Assembly (NCBI GenBank): GCA_964445255.1
Contig: CAYUKM010000001.1
Location: 1 to 49,885, forward strand
Direction: 5' to 3'
Origin: SHLQ01 sp964445255
Lineage (GTDB): Bacteria > Actinomycetota > Acidimicrobiia > Acidimicrobiales > SHLQ01
DNA: 49,885 nt
Of the stretch, positions 42,030-49,380 are shown in pieces. The first letter of the stretch is position 1. Each line of letters starts with the position of its first letter. The position numbers and the translations under genes are program-made. The notes under the pieces were generated by a model. That model was not told the DNA's origin, did no database searches, and worked only from the letters and a program-made list of their open reading frames with translations.

Positions 42030-42647
42030 TTAGGCGAGCCGGTCGGAGATCCGTGTGGGCAGCTGGCGATCGACGATTAGCGTTCGCAACTCACCGAGGT
42101 CGAGGTAGAGCCCGTCGGGGCTTTCCTTTCCCATGAGCTCGAGCAGCTTGGGAAATTCGGCATCCATCAGCGCTCGGTCGATGGGGCGGCGAGTGGCTTG
42201 CGCCCGTTCGAAGTTGGCGTCCAACATCTTTTTAATGCCCTCTGCTCCGAGACCCCGAACCGTTTCGCCGGTCTGGGCGGAACGGAAATCCGCGGCGAAC
42301 GCATCGAAGCGAGCGATTTCTGCGAGGTCGACCTGGCCGCGGTTATCGAGAACTCGGGACCCCGACCCATGTTTGTCGAACGGTCCGTCTCGAAGTTCGT
42401 TAGCGACGAAGCCGTGCAACTTGGTGTTCAACATCTGTTTGGGCGACAGCCCGTTGGCGGTCAGTGCGATTGGGTAGACCTCGGCGGCGAGCACGGCCTG
42501 ATTCACCGAGTCCCCAAAGGCTCTGGCGACGGTCTCGCTGACCTGGCCAACGGGTTCTGCTTCGGGATCTATCGCACCAAGTTCAGCGAGAGCACGAAGG
42601 AACAAGCACGGATTTCCCACTGACCGGTCAAACTTTGGTGAAGACAT
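42030..42647 (-). CDS. protein of unknown function
   Basis: The 205-residue soluble protein has no recognised domain. Its middle contains K-L-H-G-F-V-A-N-E-L-R-D-G-P-F-D-K-H-G-S and then D-N-R-G-Q-V-D-L-A-E-I-A-R-F-D, which recalls the spacing in heme-thiolate peroxidase-2 proteins (H-D-x-S-L-x-R) or a degenerate EF-hand. Neither resemblance is good enough for a call. A single Cys near the start (N-P-C-L-F-L-R) would match the position of a heme ligand in that peroxidase family. There is no signal peptide. Codon use looks like the neighbours. Confidence 0.6.
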   Translation of the reverse strand: MSSPKFDRSVGNPCLFLRALAELGAIDPEAEPVGQVSETVARAFGDSVNQAVLAAEVYPIALTANGLSPKQMLNTKLHGFVANELRDGPFDKHGSGSRVLDNRGQVDLAEIARFDAFAADFRSAQTGETVRGLGAEGIKKMLDANFERAQATRRPIDRALMDAEFPKLLELMGKESPDGLYLDLGELRTLIVDRQLPTRISDRLA

Positions 42648-42757
42648 GGCCGACTCATCTCGGTTGGATTCGGGAATTTCTGTAACGATTGGCGCACTTG
42701 CTTGTCTACACCATTAACACAATCAATATCACCACCACCGCTATGAAAGGACTACCC

Positions 42758-43273
42758 ATGGCAACTGGAATAGCCGGGCAGATCGCCCCAGAATTTCGAT
42801 TCGACAATTGGCTCGCCAACACCGACGGCGACCTCAAGATTGCCGACATTGAAGAGCCCATCATTTACCTCTACAACTTTCAGAGCTGGTGTCCTGGCTG
42901 TCACAGCCATGGCTTCCCAACGATGAAGGCCGTCCGTGAGGGCCTCGCTGAGCGAGGACTCGCCGACAAGGTGAAGTTCATCGCTGTACAGACCGTCTTT
43001 GAGGGCCACGAGCAGAACAGTGCTGAAGCGGCGAGCGAGTCCCTGGCACGCCACGGCCTCGACGACATTGCGCTCGGCCACGATTCGGGGCACCCTCCCA
43101 CAATCATGGCTGACTACCGCACTGGCGGAACACCGTGGGCCGTACTCATCGGCCCCGACCGACGAGTGCTCGCCAACGGGTTCCAGATCGACGCCGACGC
43201 AGCTATCGAAGGCATCACTGGACTACTCAACGAGCTGAGCGCTGTTGAGGCCGAAACCGTTGCCAGCGAGTAA
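42758..43273 (+). CDS. thioredoxin-like (redoxin) protein, CxxC
   Basis: The 171-residue thioredoxin-fold protein has the active site F-Q-S-W-C-P-G-C-H-S-H-G (C45, C48), similar to TlpA/AhpC-TSA redoxins. The cis-proline region is G-G-T-P-W-A-V-L-I-G near 128-137. No signal peptide is seen, so it is cytoplasmic. Both cysteines are TGT codons, not TGA. AAAGGA lies just upstream of ATG 42758; a longer frame starting at 42689 seems untranslated. It probably reduces disulfides or peroxides. A strong hairpin follows the stop. Confidence 0.86.
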   Translation: MATGIAGQIAPEFRFDNWLANTDGDLKIADIEEPIIYLYNFQSWCPGCHSHGFPTMKAVREGLAERGLADKVKFIAVQTVFEGHEQNSAEAASESLARHGLDDIALGHDSGHPPTIMADYRTGGTPWAVLIGPDRRVLANGFQIDADAAIEGITGLLNELSAVEAETVASE

Positions 43274-43292
43274 TTGGCTCAGCCCTTTGACG

Positions 43293-43325
43293 GCGCCGGC
43301 CCGGAACACGTTTCTGGGCCGGTGC
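43293..43325 (+). terminator. terminator hairpin after redoxin gene
   Basis: GCGCCGGCCC (43293-43302) and GGGCCGGTGC (43316-43325) form a 10-bp stem with one G-T pair. The loop can extend it with GGAA/TTTC. It lies 20 bases after the redoxin stop; there is no U tract, as is common in actinobacteria. Confidence 0.65.
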
Positions 43326-43374
43326 TCGCAACCCGAATACCCAAAAGACAAGCAATAACGGTTAAGTTCATTCC

Positions 43375-44202
43375 ATGTCCTTAGTTAGTTGTGAAGACGT
43401 AGTTTCCGCCGCCTCGGACTTTATCGATGATGTGCTCGATCCGGTAGAACGCAGCTACCTTGACGCTCACCTCGCGGGTTGCGGCAACTGCCCTACGCAC
43501 CTCGGTCAGCTGCGCACCACCGTTGATCTGATCTCCAGCCGACCTGGCGTCACGGTGCCCGAGGAGCTTCGCCAAGCGGTCGAAGAGAGCTTCGCTGGTC
43601 ACGCGGACGCAGATGCGGCTTCCGCTGCGTACTCTGAGCACGCGCAGCACCTCCAATCGATAGCGTCGGCGATCGCCCCTAACAGGGCCGAGGACATTGT
43701 CGAGGCGACCTTTACTCGCGCCCTTGAGGAAGGGTCGGGCTTTGACCTCGACAGCCTCACTCAAATCCTGCTCGACATCGCCAACACTCCGGAACCTGGG
43801 GCTGGTCGAGTGGAATCGGTCTATGACCACCGCGGCAGCGTAGACGCCAGGGTCCGCAGTCTTGATGCCGATGGCGATGCAGCCGAGCTCTACTATCCGG
43901 CTTTCTATTCGGAGGGAATCGATGCCGGAGGATTCCTCGAGTCACCAAATGCCTGGGGCGATTCCCACCTGCTCAGCCCAGAGGCCGACGTAGAAACCGA
44001 TGAGCTCTATGGGGTTGTTGAAGGCGCTCTACAGGACCTCACCACCTTTGATGCCGCGGTCGTCGCGCTGGTCGATATCGAAGGAGCGAGTCGTGAAGTT
44101 GCCGCCGAGCAGCTGGACCGGAGCGCGGAGGACATAAGCGCCGCGCTACGTCGCGGGCGCAACCACGTTCGCGGCGCACTCGACGTCTACATCAACGCCT
44201 AA
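43375..44202 (+). CDS. fusion of zinc anti-sigma domain with ECF sigma-like domains
   Basis: The 275-residue protein has three parts. Residues 1-55 form a zf-HC2 anti-sigma domain with C6 and H-L-A-G-C-G-N-C (H32, C36, C39). Residues about 85-120 look like sigma region 2 (I-A-P-N-R-A-E-D-I-V-E-A-T-F-T-R-A-L). Residues about 211-272 look like sigma region 4: L-T-T-F-D-A-A-V-V-A-L-V-D-I-E-G-A-S, then a helix-turn-helix ending A-L-R-R-G-R-N-H-V-R. Region 2 lacks the usual aromatic promoter-melting W/Y residues. It may be a self-inhibited sigma factor or a regulator derived from one. ATG 43375 has no clear ribosome-binding site. Confidence 0.72.
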   Translation: MSLVSCEDVVSAASDFIDDVLDPVERSYLDAHLAGCGNCPTHLGQLRTTVDLISSRPGVTVPEELRQAVEESFAGHADADAASAAYSEHAQHLQSIASAIAPNRAEDIVEATFTRALEEGSGFDLDSLTQILLDIANTPEPGAGRVESVYDHRGSVDARVRSLDADGDAAELYYPAFYSEGIDAGGFLESPNAWGDSHLLSPEADVETDELYGVVEGALQDLTTFDAAVVALVDIEGASREVAAEQLDRSAEDISAALRRGRNHVRGALDVYINA

Positions 44203-44296
44203 GAGACGAGACGCACGTACTGGTCGAGGCAAGGCCGACACGCTGATCGCCTTGGCCGTTGGAATAGCCAGCCTGCGTGGGCGGGTCTCCTAGTTC

Positions 44297-45148
44297 ATGA
44301 TCACCACGCTCGTCGCGCCGGTTGATGTGCGCACGTTTCATGACGCGATCTATGCCGGCGAGGTAGTCAGGTTCCAAAACATCGAACCCATGGCCAAGCT
44401 CGTAGCTCGCCTTCGTGAGCTCGCTGTCGCCGCTACCGCCCCGCACGACCCGATCACCTTGCACCAGATGGTGGAGCACCCCGAGGCCATCGCTCTGCTC
44501 GACACATATCAACAAGCCGCTCTCACTGACGACGACGTTGTGCGCTTGTGGCACGCGACGCTCGCAACCATTGGGTTGCGGGCCGAAGACACCGCCGTAG
44601 ATCGCTTGCTTGCACGTGTGCAGACACCACGCACAAACGAAGAGACAATCGACCTCGTGACTGCGCCGCTCGACACGCATCGAGATACGTGGGCGTCGAA
44701 CCTGTACGAGCAGGTCAACTGGTGGGCCCCGGTCTACGACGTCGACGAATCGGCGACGATGGAGCTCTACCCCGGTTTGTTCGATTCGGCCGTCCCCAAC
44801 ACCAGCGAAGACTTCGACATCGTCGAGCTCCGCAAAGAGCCGGTCAACTCCACCAAGGTCGTACCCCGGCTAGTCGAGCCAGTGATCGACGAGTCGGCAT
44901 TCCGTGTGGTGATCGAACCTGGCGACCTCATCGCATTCTCGGGCGCGCACCTTCATCGCAGCGTCCCAAATACCTCGAACCGCACCCGCTATTCGCTGGA
45001 CACCCGCACGATTCACATCTCCGATTCACTCGATGGGCGTGGTGCGCCCAACGTCGACGGCAACGCTCCTTGGCGAACGCCCGGCTGGTTCAACCGCATT
45101 GATGGCACTCCGTTGCACGAGATCCTCGGCACAGAGGCGACCTGCTAG
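44297..45148 (+). CDS. 2-oxoglutarate/Fe(II) oxygenase, phytanoyl-CoA dioxygenase-like
   Basis: This 283-residue protein has a double-stranded beta-helix core. The HxD iron motif is in D-T-H-R-D-T-W-A-S-N near residues 130-139. The distal His is in G-A-H-L-H-R-S-V-P-N near 218-227, and the 2OG-binding Arg follows in N-R-T-R-Y-S-L-D. The N-W-W-A-P-V-Y segment resembles phytanoyl-CoA dioxygenase-type oxygenases. It would hydroxylate a small molecule or side chain; the substrate is unknown. It lies 94 bases after the sigma-fusion gene and converges with the Rv2466c homologue. Confidence 0.82.
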   Translation: MITTLVAPVDVRTFHDAIYAGEVVRFQNIEPMAKLVARLRELAVAATAPHDPITLHQMVEHPEAIALLDTYQQAALTDDDVVRLWHATLATIGLRAEDTAVDRLLARVQTPRTNEETIDLVTAPLDTHRDTWASNLYEQVNWWAPVYDVDESATMELYPGLFDSAVPNTSEDFDIVELRKEPVNSTKVVPRLVEPVIDESAFRVVIEPGDLIAFSGAHLHRSVPNTSNRTRYSLDTRTIHISDSLDGRGAPNVDGNAPWRTPGWFNRIDGTPLHEILGTEATC

Positions 45149-45154
45149 GTGGCG

Positions 45155-45811
45155 CTATTGGTTTGTCAACAGTTCCGGAAAGAGCCGCTTGGTCGTCTTG
45201 ACCTTTGAACGACGAGCACGTTTGCGCTTGAGCTCGTAAAAGTCGGGGCCTGTCGCGATGGTGTGGAGGCTGTCCCAGATCTCGAGACCTCGCTCTGGGG
45301 TTGGCATGCGACGCAGTACCGGGCCGAAATACCCGACACGCTCGCCGTCGGTCGTATCAAAGATGATCAACGGCACGCCAATGTCGTCACCAGCGATCTC
45401 GATGGCGTCCTCAAGGTGCTGTTGCAACGCTTGATCGTGCTCGACGTTGTCCAACTCGGCAAGGTAACGAGAGGGTAGGTTCATACGCTCCAGAACTGCG
45501 GCGTAGAAGGTCTCGTCGTCGAGCTTGGGATCGATGAAATACGCCTTGCCAAATTGGGTGAAGAGCTCTCCCCGATCGATCCCTTCAGCGTGATGTATTG
45601 CTTCCACGATCCGAAGCACCCTGTGCGCGATCGTGTGGGTGTCGAGGTGCCCGGTAACGTCTTGGCCACCAAGCTCACCATTCTTCAACGCAAGGCTGAA
45701 CGGTAACCAGTCGATATCTATCTCTCGCTCCTGTTGCACTTCGGTAAGCCATCGGCTTGTGATCCAGCACCATGGGCAACTCGGGTCGTAGTAGAAGGAA
45801 ATGCGTGTCAT
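45155..45811 (-). CDS. mycothiol-dependent nitroreductase, Rv2466c family
   Basis: The 218-residue DsbA-fold protein matches mycobacterial Rv2466c. It has D-P-S-C-P-W-C-W-I-T-S-R-W-L at residues 9-22 (C12, C15), G-D-D-I-G-V-P-L cis-proline near 147, and the diagnostic Y-F-G-P-V-L-R-R-M-P and F-Y-E-L-K-R-K-R near the end. Rv2466c uses mycothiol to reduce nitro compounds and is induced by oxidative stress. This implies mycothiol in the host. A 39-base regulatory repeat, also found before the FMN reductase operon, lies 57 bases upstream, right after the selenoprotein gene. Confidence 0.91.
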   Translation of the reverse strand: MTRISFYYDPSCPWCWITSRWLTEVQQEREIDIDWLPFSLALKNGELGGQDVTGHLDTHTIAHRVLRIVEAIHHAEGIDRGELFTQFGKAYFIDPKLDDETFYAAVLERMNLPSRYLAELDNVEHDQALQQHLEDAIEIAGDDIGVPLIIFDTTDGERVGYFGPVLRRMPTPERGLEIWDSLHTIATGPDFYELKRKRARRSKVKTTKRLFPELLTNQ

Positions 45812-45868
45812 ATCGTCTGTAAATCTATTGCCTGTCGGCCTCGATGCGATCTCAACTTGTAGCGCATG

Positions 45869-45907
45869 TCAGTTGATCTAGTGATCGGTGTTGGTAAGGA
45901 ATCTAGT
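45869..45907 (-). promoter_or_regulatory. 39-base regulatory repeat, copy 2
   Basis: This is 35/39 identical to 33212-33250, with the same two ATCTAGT copies (45876-45882 and 45901-45907) 25 bases apart. It lies in the same orientation and at a similar distance (57 against 51 bases) before a redox enzyme gene. Its upstream end overlaps the stop codon of the CMD-type selenoprotein gene. Confidence 0.65.
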
Positions 45908-46901
45908 GACGGCCGGTGAAGGCAGGAATCCCCAGTTCGGTCGTGATAGCACCCATACTGACCGGGACCGGTACACCGGTGGCGTCAAGAATACGGTTCA
46001 TCATCTCGAAGTTGCCAATGACCAATGCAGCGCGTGCGGCACCGTCAACACCAGCGACGTCTTGGAGCTCTTGACGGGTCCTGGCAATGGCATCAGCATT
46101 GCCCTCATAGATTGCATCAGCAAAGGCGAGGAGCTGGCTTCCCGTAGGCAGGTTCGGGTCGAGCTGGCTATCGCCGACCGCCTTGAGGTTGAGGTTTGCG
46201 TTGTTCATGTGGGCGCTCGCACGGAGCATTCCTGAATGAGCAAACAGTCAAAAATAGCAATCGTTGAGTAGCGACGTTCGCGCAGCCAACAGTTCCATTT
46301 GGGTGCGGTCGAGCCCTTTGTTGATCCCGTAGCTACCCATCTCGGCGTAGCTCAGGTACAGAGCCCCATGGAGTTGCTCTTGCGCTAGATCTTCAGCTGG
46401 CACAGCAGACAGCGCTGAAGTCGCGCCGGCACCGCCAACCATCGGCACCCACGCCGAGCGCCGCTTTGCGCCGGGTACGACCGTGTTGTGTGCCTCGCCT
46501 GGGATCGCGTCAGGGTAGGGTTCGAGACGGTTGCCGAGCCCAACGGTCGCGGTGTCGATTGCTGTCGTTCGAGAAATGACGCCGACGAGCTCAACATAGT
46601 GCAGCGGGCTGAGTCCATCGGCGACGAAACCTTCAACCATGACCTTGGTGATACTGCCAGCGTCGGTGGCAACAAGCACTGCCGCACGGCGATCGACGTC
46701 GTTCAGCGAGCTCGCTTCGGGTTCGGGGAGGTCTCGCCGGGCAGCCCTGCCGACGTGGGCAATATCGATGCGTTGTTGACCCGTCCACCATGCGCCCGGC
46801 TCGGCCAGTTGTTCCCACTGCTGGGTTAAGACAGCCCGGGTGCGTTCGGGTATAGGCAAGCTTTGCGGTGTAGAGGGTGCGAAGGGTTGAACGTCAGTCA
46901 T
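45903..46901 (-). CDS. CMD/AhpD-like selenoprotein (CxxU-x3-H), two-domain
   Basis: Two abutting open frames in the same phase (46901-46248 and 46247-45903) are separated only by a TGA. Read as Sec, the product has 332 residues and the sequence A-R-T-S-L-L-N-D-C-Y-F-U-L-F-A-H-S-G, which is the alkylhydroperoxidase AhpD / carboxymuconolactone decarboxylase motif C-x2-C-x3-H with Sec218 as second Cys, C215 and H222. The end (E-M-M-N-R-I-L-D-A-T-G-V) is also typical of the family. The N-terminal half (residues 66-125) looks like a second, degenerate CMD unit. It probably reduces peroxides. GGAGAGAGG precedes ATG 46901. A SECIS-like hairpin follows the UGA. The gene lies just upstream of the Rv2466c-type nitroreductase gene on the same strand. 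Confidence 0.9.
46214..46250 (-). promoter_or_regulatory. bacterial SECIS element and Sec UGA codon (CMD selenoprotein)
   Basis: After UGA (46250-46248) the mRNA forms GCUC/GAGC (46227-46224 with 46218-46215, extendable by a U-G pair) around the loop CGUGC (46223-46219). The loop G, followed by U, is 26 bases from UGA, inside the 16-37 base range of bSECIS elements. The five-base loop is identical to that in the DsbA-like selenoprotein gene. Confidence 0.72.
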
Positions 46902-46985
46902 GACCTCTCTCCGGATCTTAGGATTATGGCCTCATTATTCCACACGTGGCTCTTTCATGAGCTTGCTGGCAATCGTCCTCGTTAG

Positions 46986-47801
46986 TTAGCCATTGATTCT
47001 GGAGCCAATCTCGGCGAGGGCTGCCAAATCGAATGGGGCGTTCACGGCCAAGACCCTCCGGTCGAGGCCACTGTCTGGCACCCCGTGAAGAGTGCCGCCG
47101 GTCGGGTGATCGAGATCGGCGGGAATGTGAACCGACGTCTCGAAGCTACCTCCACGGTTCTTACTTTGAACCAACGCGAGGAGTTCGGCCAGCTTTGGCC
47201 CGTTCGTGATGTTGACACCGTCGGCGACTCGAAGCGCGAGCTCTACAGTGCGGCTTCCGCTAGCACCAACAACTATTGGAGGCGGCATTTGCTCGTTTAA
47301 GCCAAGGCCCGGTTCTGCAATCTGAAAGAACTCGCCATGGAACTCTGTTGCGCCTGCCCACGTGTTGCGCACGAGCGCGATTGTCTCTTCTAAACGCCGG
47401 GCCCTGCCAGCAGCGTCGAGCAGCTGAGTCCCAATTGTTTCGTGTTCACCGGCGAAACGCGACCCTGGCGCCGAGCCGCCGCCGAGCCCAAGGACAGCGC
47501 GGCCAGAACTGAGTGACTGGAGCGAAGACATAGCCACAGCGAGTCGTGCCGGGTGGCGGTTCATCATGTTGGCAACCAATGGTCCCAGCCGTACGCGCGT
47601 CGTGACCGCCGCGATGGCGCCCAAGATGACGAAGGCGTCATGCGACGAACCGCGGTCGAGCATCTTCCCAGTGAGGTGGTCATAGGTCCACACTCCGCCA
47701 AACCCGCTGTCCTCGGCGCACCGGGCGGCGTCGACAAGTTCGGGAACGGTTGCCCCGAACGGACTGAGCACAACATCGTGGTGAGCAATTGGCTGCTCCA
47801 T
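46986..47801 (-). CDS. LLM class flavin-dependent (probably F420) oxidoreductase
   Basis: The 271-residue bacterial luciferase-like monooxygenase family protein has a TIM barrel. G-F-G-G-V-W-T-Y-D-H-L-T-G near residue 32 is the early sugar- or deazaflavin-binding segment. L-G-P-L-V-A-N-M-M-N-R-H-P-A and L-G-L-G-G-G-S-A-P-G-S are also typical. P-P-I-V-V-G-A-S-G near 172 marks the second half. Many actinobacterial members use F420H2. ATG 47801 is preceded by AAGGAG at 11 bases; the frame extends further upstream without homology. Confidence 0.87.
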   Translation of the reverse strand: MEQPIAHHDVVLSPFGATVPELVDAARCAEDSGFGGVWTYDHLTGKMLDRGSSHDAFVILGAIAAVTTRVRLGPLVANMMNRHPARLAVAMSSLQSLSSGRAVLGLGGGSAPGSRFAGEHETIGTQLLDAAGRARRLEETIALVRNTWAGATEFHGEFFQIAEPGLGLNEQMPPPIVVGASGSRTVELALRVADGVNITNGPKLAELLALVQSKNRGGSFETSVHIPADLDHPTGGTLHGVPDSGLDRRVLAVNAPFDLAALAEIGSRING

Positions 47802-48038
47802 TGGACTACTACTCCTTCTTCCCCTGCATGGTCCTCGGCCTTGCGACGGTATCAAACGAAAGACCCAAGGATATTAAAAGGAAAGTTCTTACCTCGTTGG
47901 GTGGGTTGTCGCGCTGGTACATTGACCGTGCCCGATACCGCCGGGTTGCCCCGGAGATGAATATGATCCGGGATGATTGCTGCAGGGAGAACATGTTCAC
48001 TCGTTCGAGAGAGTCCCACAACCTGTCGGACGGTTTGA

Positions 48039-49304
48039 GTGGCTAACTTCGCTGTCCTCGCGATCATCCTCGCGATCGTCTCGGTGGTACGAGTCAGGAT
48101 CTCTCGTTGGCCAATTACCGGGCCCATGATCTTCGTGGGTCTTGGGATGGCATTGAGCGGCGATGCGCTTGGTGTACTCGAACTCGATATCGAGGGCGAA
48201 GGTGTCGAGCTCGCCGCCGAGTTGACGCTCGGTTTGCTCTTGTTCTCAGACGCCGCACGAATCGACATCGCAACGCTGAGGACGACCTTTGGTCTCCCGG
48301 CCCGGCTTCTCAGCATTGGACTGCCTTTGAGCATCGCCTTCGGCACGCTGCTCGCGAGGTTCATTTTGCCCGAATTGACCTGGAGCGAAGCTGCGCTGCT
48401 CGCCGCGGTGCTCGCTCCAACCGATGCAGCCCTGGGCCAGGCTGTGGTTACCGACCGCCGGGTTCCGGTTCGCATACGCCAGACGTTGAACGTCGAGTCC
48501 GGCCTCAACGACGGACTGGTGGTTCCGGTCGTGGCGATCTTCTCGGCGCTCGCAGTCGGAGCAGCCTTGGACGATCGCGGGTCGATCGCTGGCGAAGCCG
48601 TAACCGAGATCGCTATCGGTGTTGGCTTGGGAGCACTGCTCGGGTTCCTTCTGGGGCGCGTGAATCCATGGGTCTATTCGCGACATTGGACCGACGAAGG
48701 AGGCGCTCAGCTAGTCGCGTTTTCGGCTGCCATCATCGCGTTCTCTGGTGCCACGGCCCTTGGCGGAAACGGTTTCATCGCAGCGTTTGTGGCCGGGCTT
48801 ACAGTGCGGGCGCTCATTGGCAGACGCGCTTCTGACCATGTCGAACTCGCAGAAAACATCGGCCAAATCGGTGCTGAAGCGACGTTCGTGATCTTTGGAA
48901 CGATGGTTCTTCCGGCGATTAACCAGCTAACGGTTCCGATCGCGATCTTAGTGATTGCGATTCTCACCGTCGGCCGCATTCTGCCGGTTGCTCTCTCGAT
49001 GATCGGTGCGGGCCTGAAACGTCCGACGATTTTGTTCATGGGCTGGTTTGGGCCCCGTGGGTTGGCCTCGCTTCTCTTTGGACTCGTGATTCTTGCCAAA
49101 GAAACCGCACTCTCGGAAAAGCTCTTCACGATTGTGACCTTGACCATCTTTTGCTCGGTCGTACTCCATGGCATTTCTGCAGCACCAACCGCGGCCACCT
49201 ACTCGAAGTGGTTTGACAAATTCGGGCGCCCCGAGCTGGCCGAGCTTGAAGAAGGTATGACCGAAAGCCGGATTCGTTGGCACCGCAAGCGACCAAGCCA
49301 GTAG
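48039..49304 (+). CDS. CPA1-type Na+(K+)/H+ antiporter
   Basis: This 421-residue membrane protein has about 12 helices. The ion-binding segment A-P-T-D-A-A-L-G-Q-A-V-V (near residues 126-137) and the N-V-E-S-G-L-N-D-G-L (near 150-159) are hallmarks of NhaP/CPA1 antiporters. G-W-F-G-P-R-G-L-A-S-L-L-F-G near 330 is the conserved late helix motif. It exchanges cytoplasmic Na+ or K+ for H+ and helps pH and salt homeostasis. Translation apparently starts at GTG 48039 because an in-frame TGA lies directly before it; no ribosome-binding site is obvious. Confidence 0.9.
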   Translation: MANFAVLAIILAIVSVVRVRISRWPITGPMIFVGLGMALSGDALGVLELDIEGEGVELAAELTLGLLLFSDAARIDIATLRTTFGLPARLLSIGLPLSIAFGTLLARFILPELTWSEAALLAAVLAPTDAALGQAVVTDRRVPVRIRQTLNVESGLNDGLVVPVVAIFSALAVGAALDDRGSIAGEAVTEIAIGVGLGALLGFLLGRVNPWVYSRHWTDEGGAQLVAFSAAIIAFSGATALGGNGFIAAFVAGLTVRALIGRRASDHVELAENIGQIGAEATFVIFGTMVLPAINQLTVPIAILVIAILTVGRILPVALSMIGAGLKRPTILFMGWFGPRGLASLLFGLVILAKETALSEKLFTIVTLTIFCSVVLHGISAAPTAATYSKWFDKFGRPELAELEEGMTESRIRWHRKRPSQ

Positions 49305-49380
49305 CGCAAGATCGCACTATCTAGGGCCGCGTCGCTACAATCAATTTGCCTACAAGTCGCACAATAAGGACCGCAACCGA

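Noticed and set aside
45903..46901. Two separate genes, or one gene broken by a nonsense mutation, in place of the CMD selenoprotein
   Set aside because: The TGA replaces exactly the second redox Cys and the phase is unchanged. The downstream part has no own start signal, and the loop matches that of the other Sec gene.
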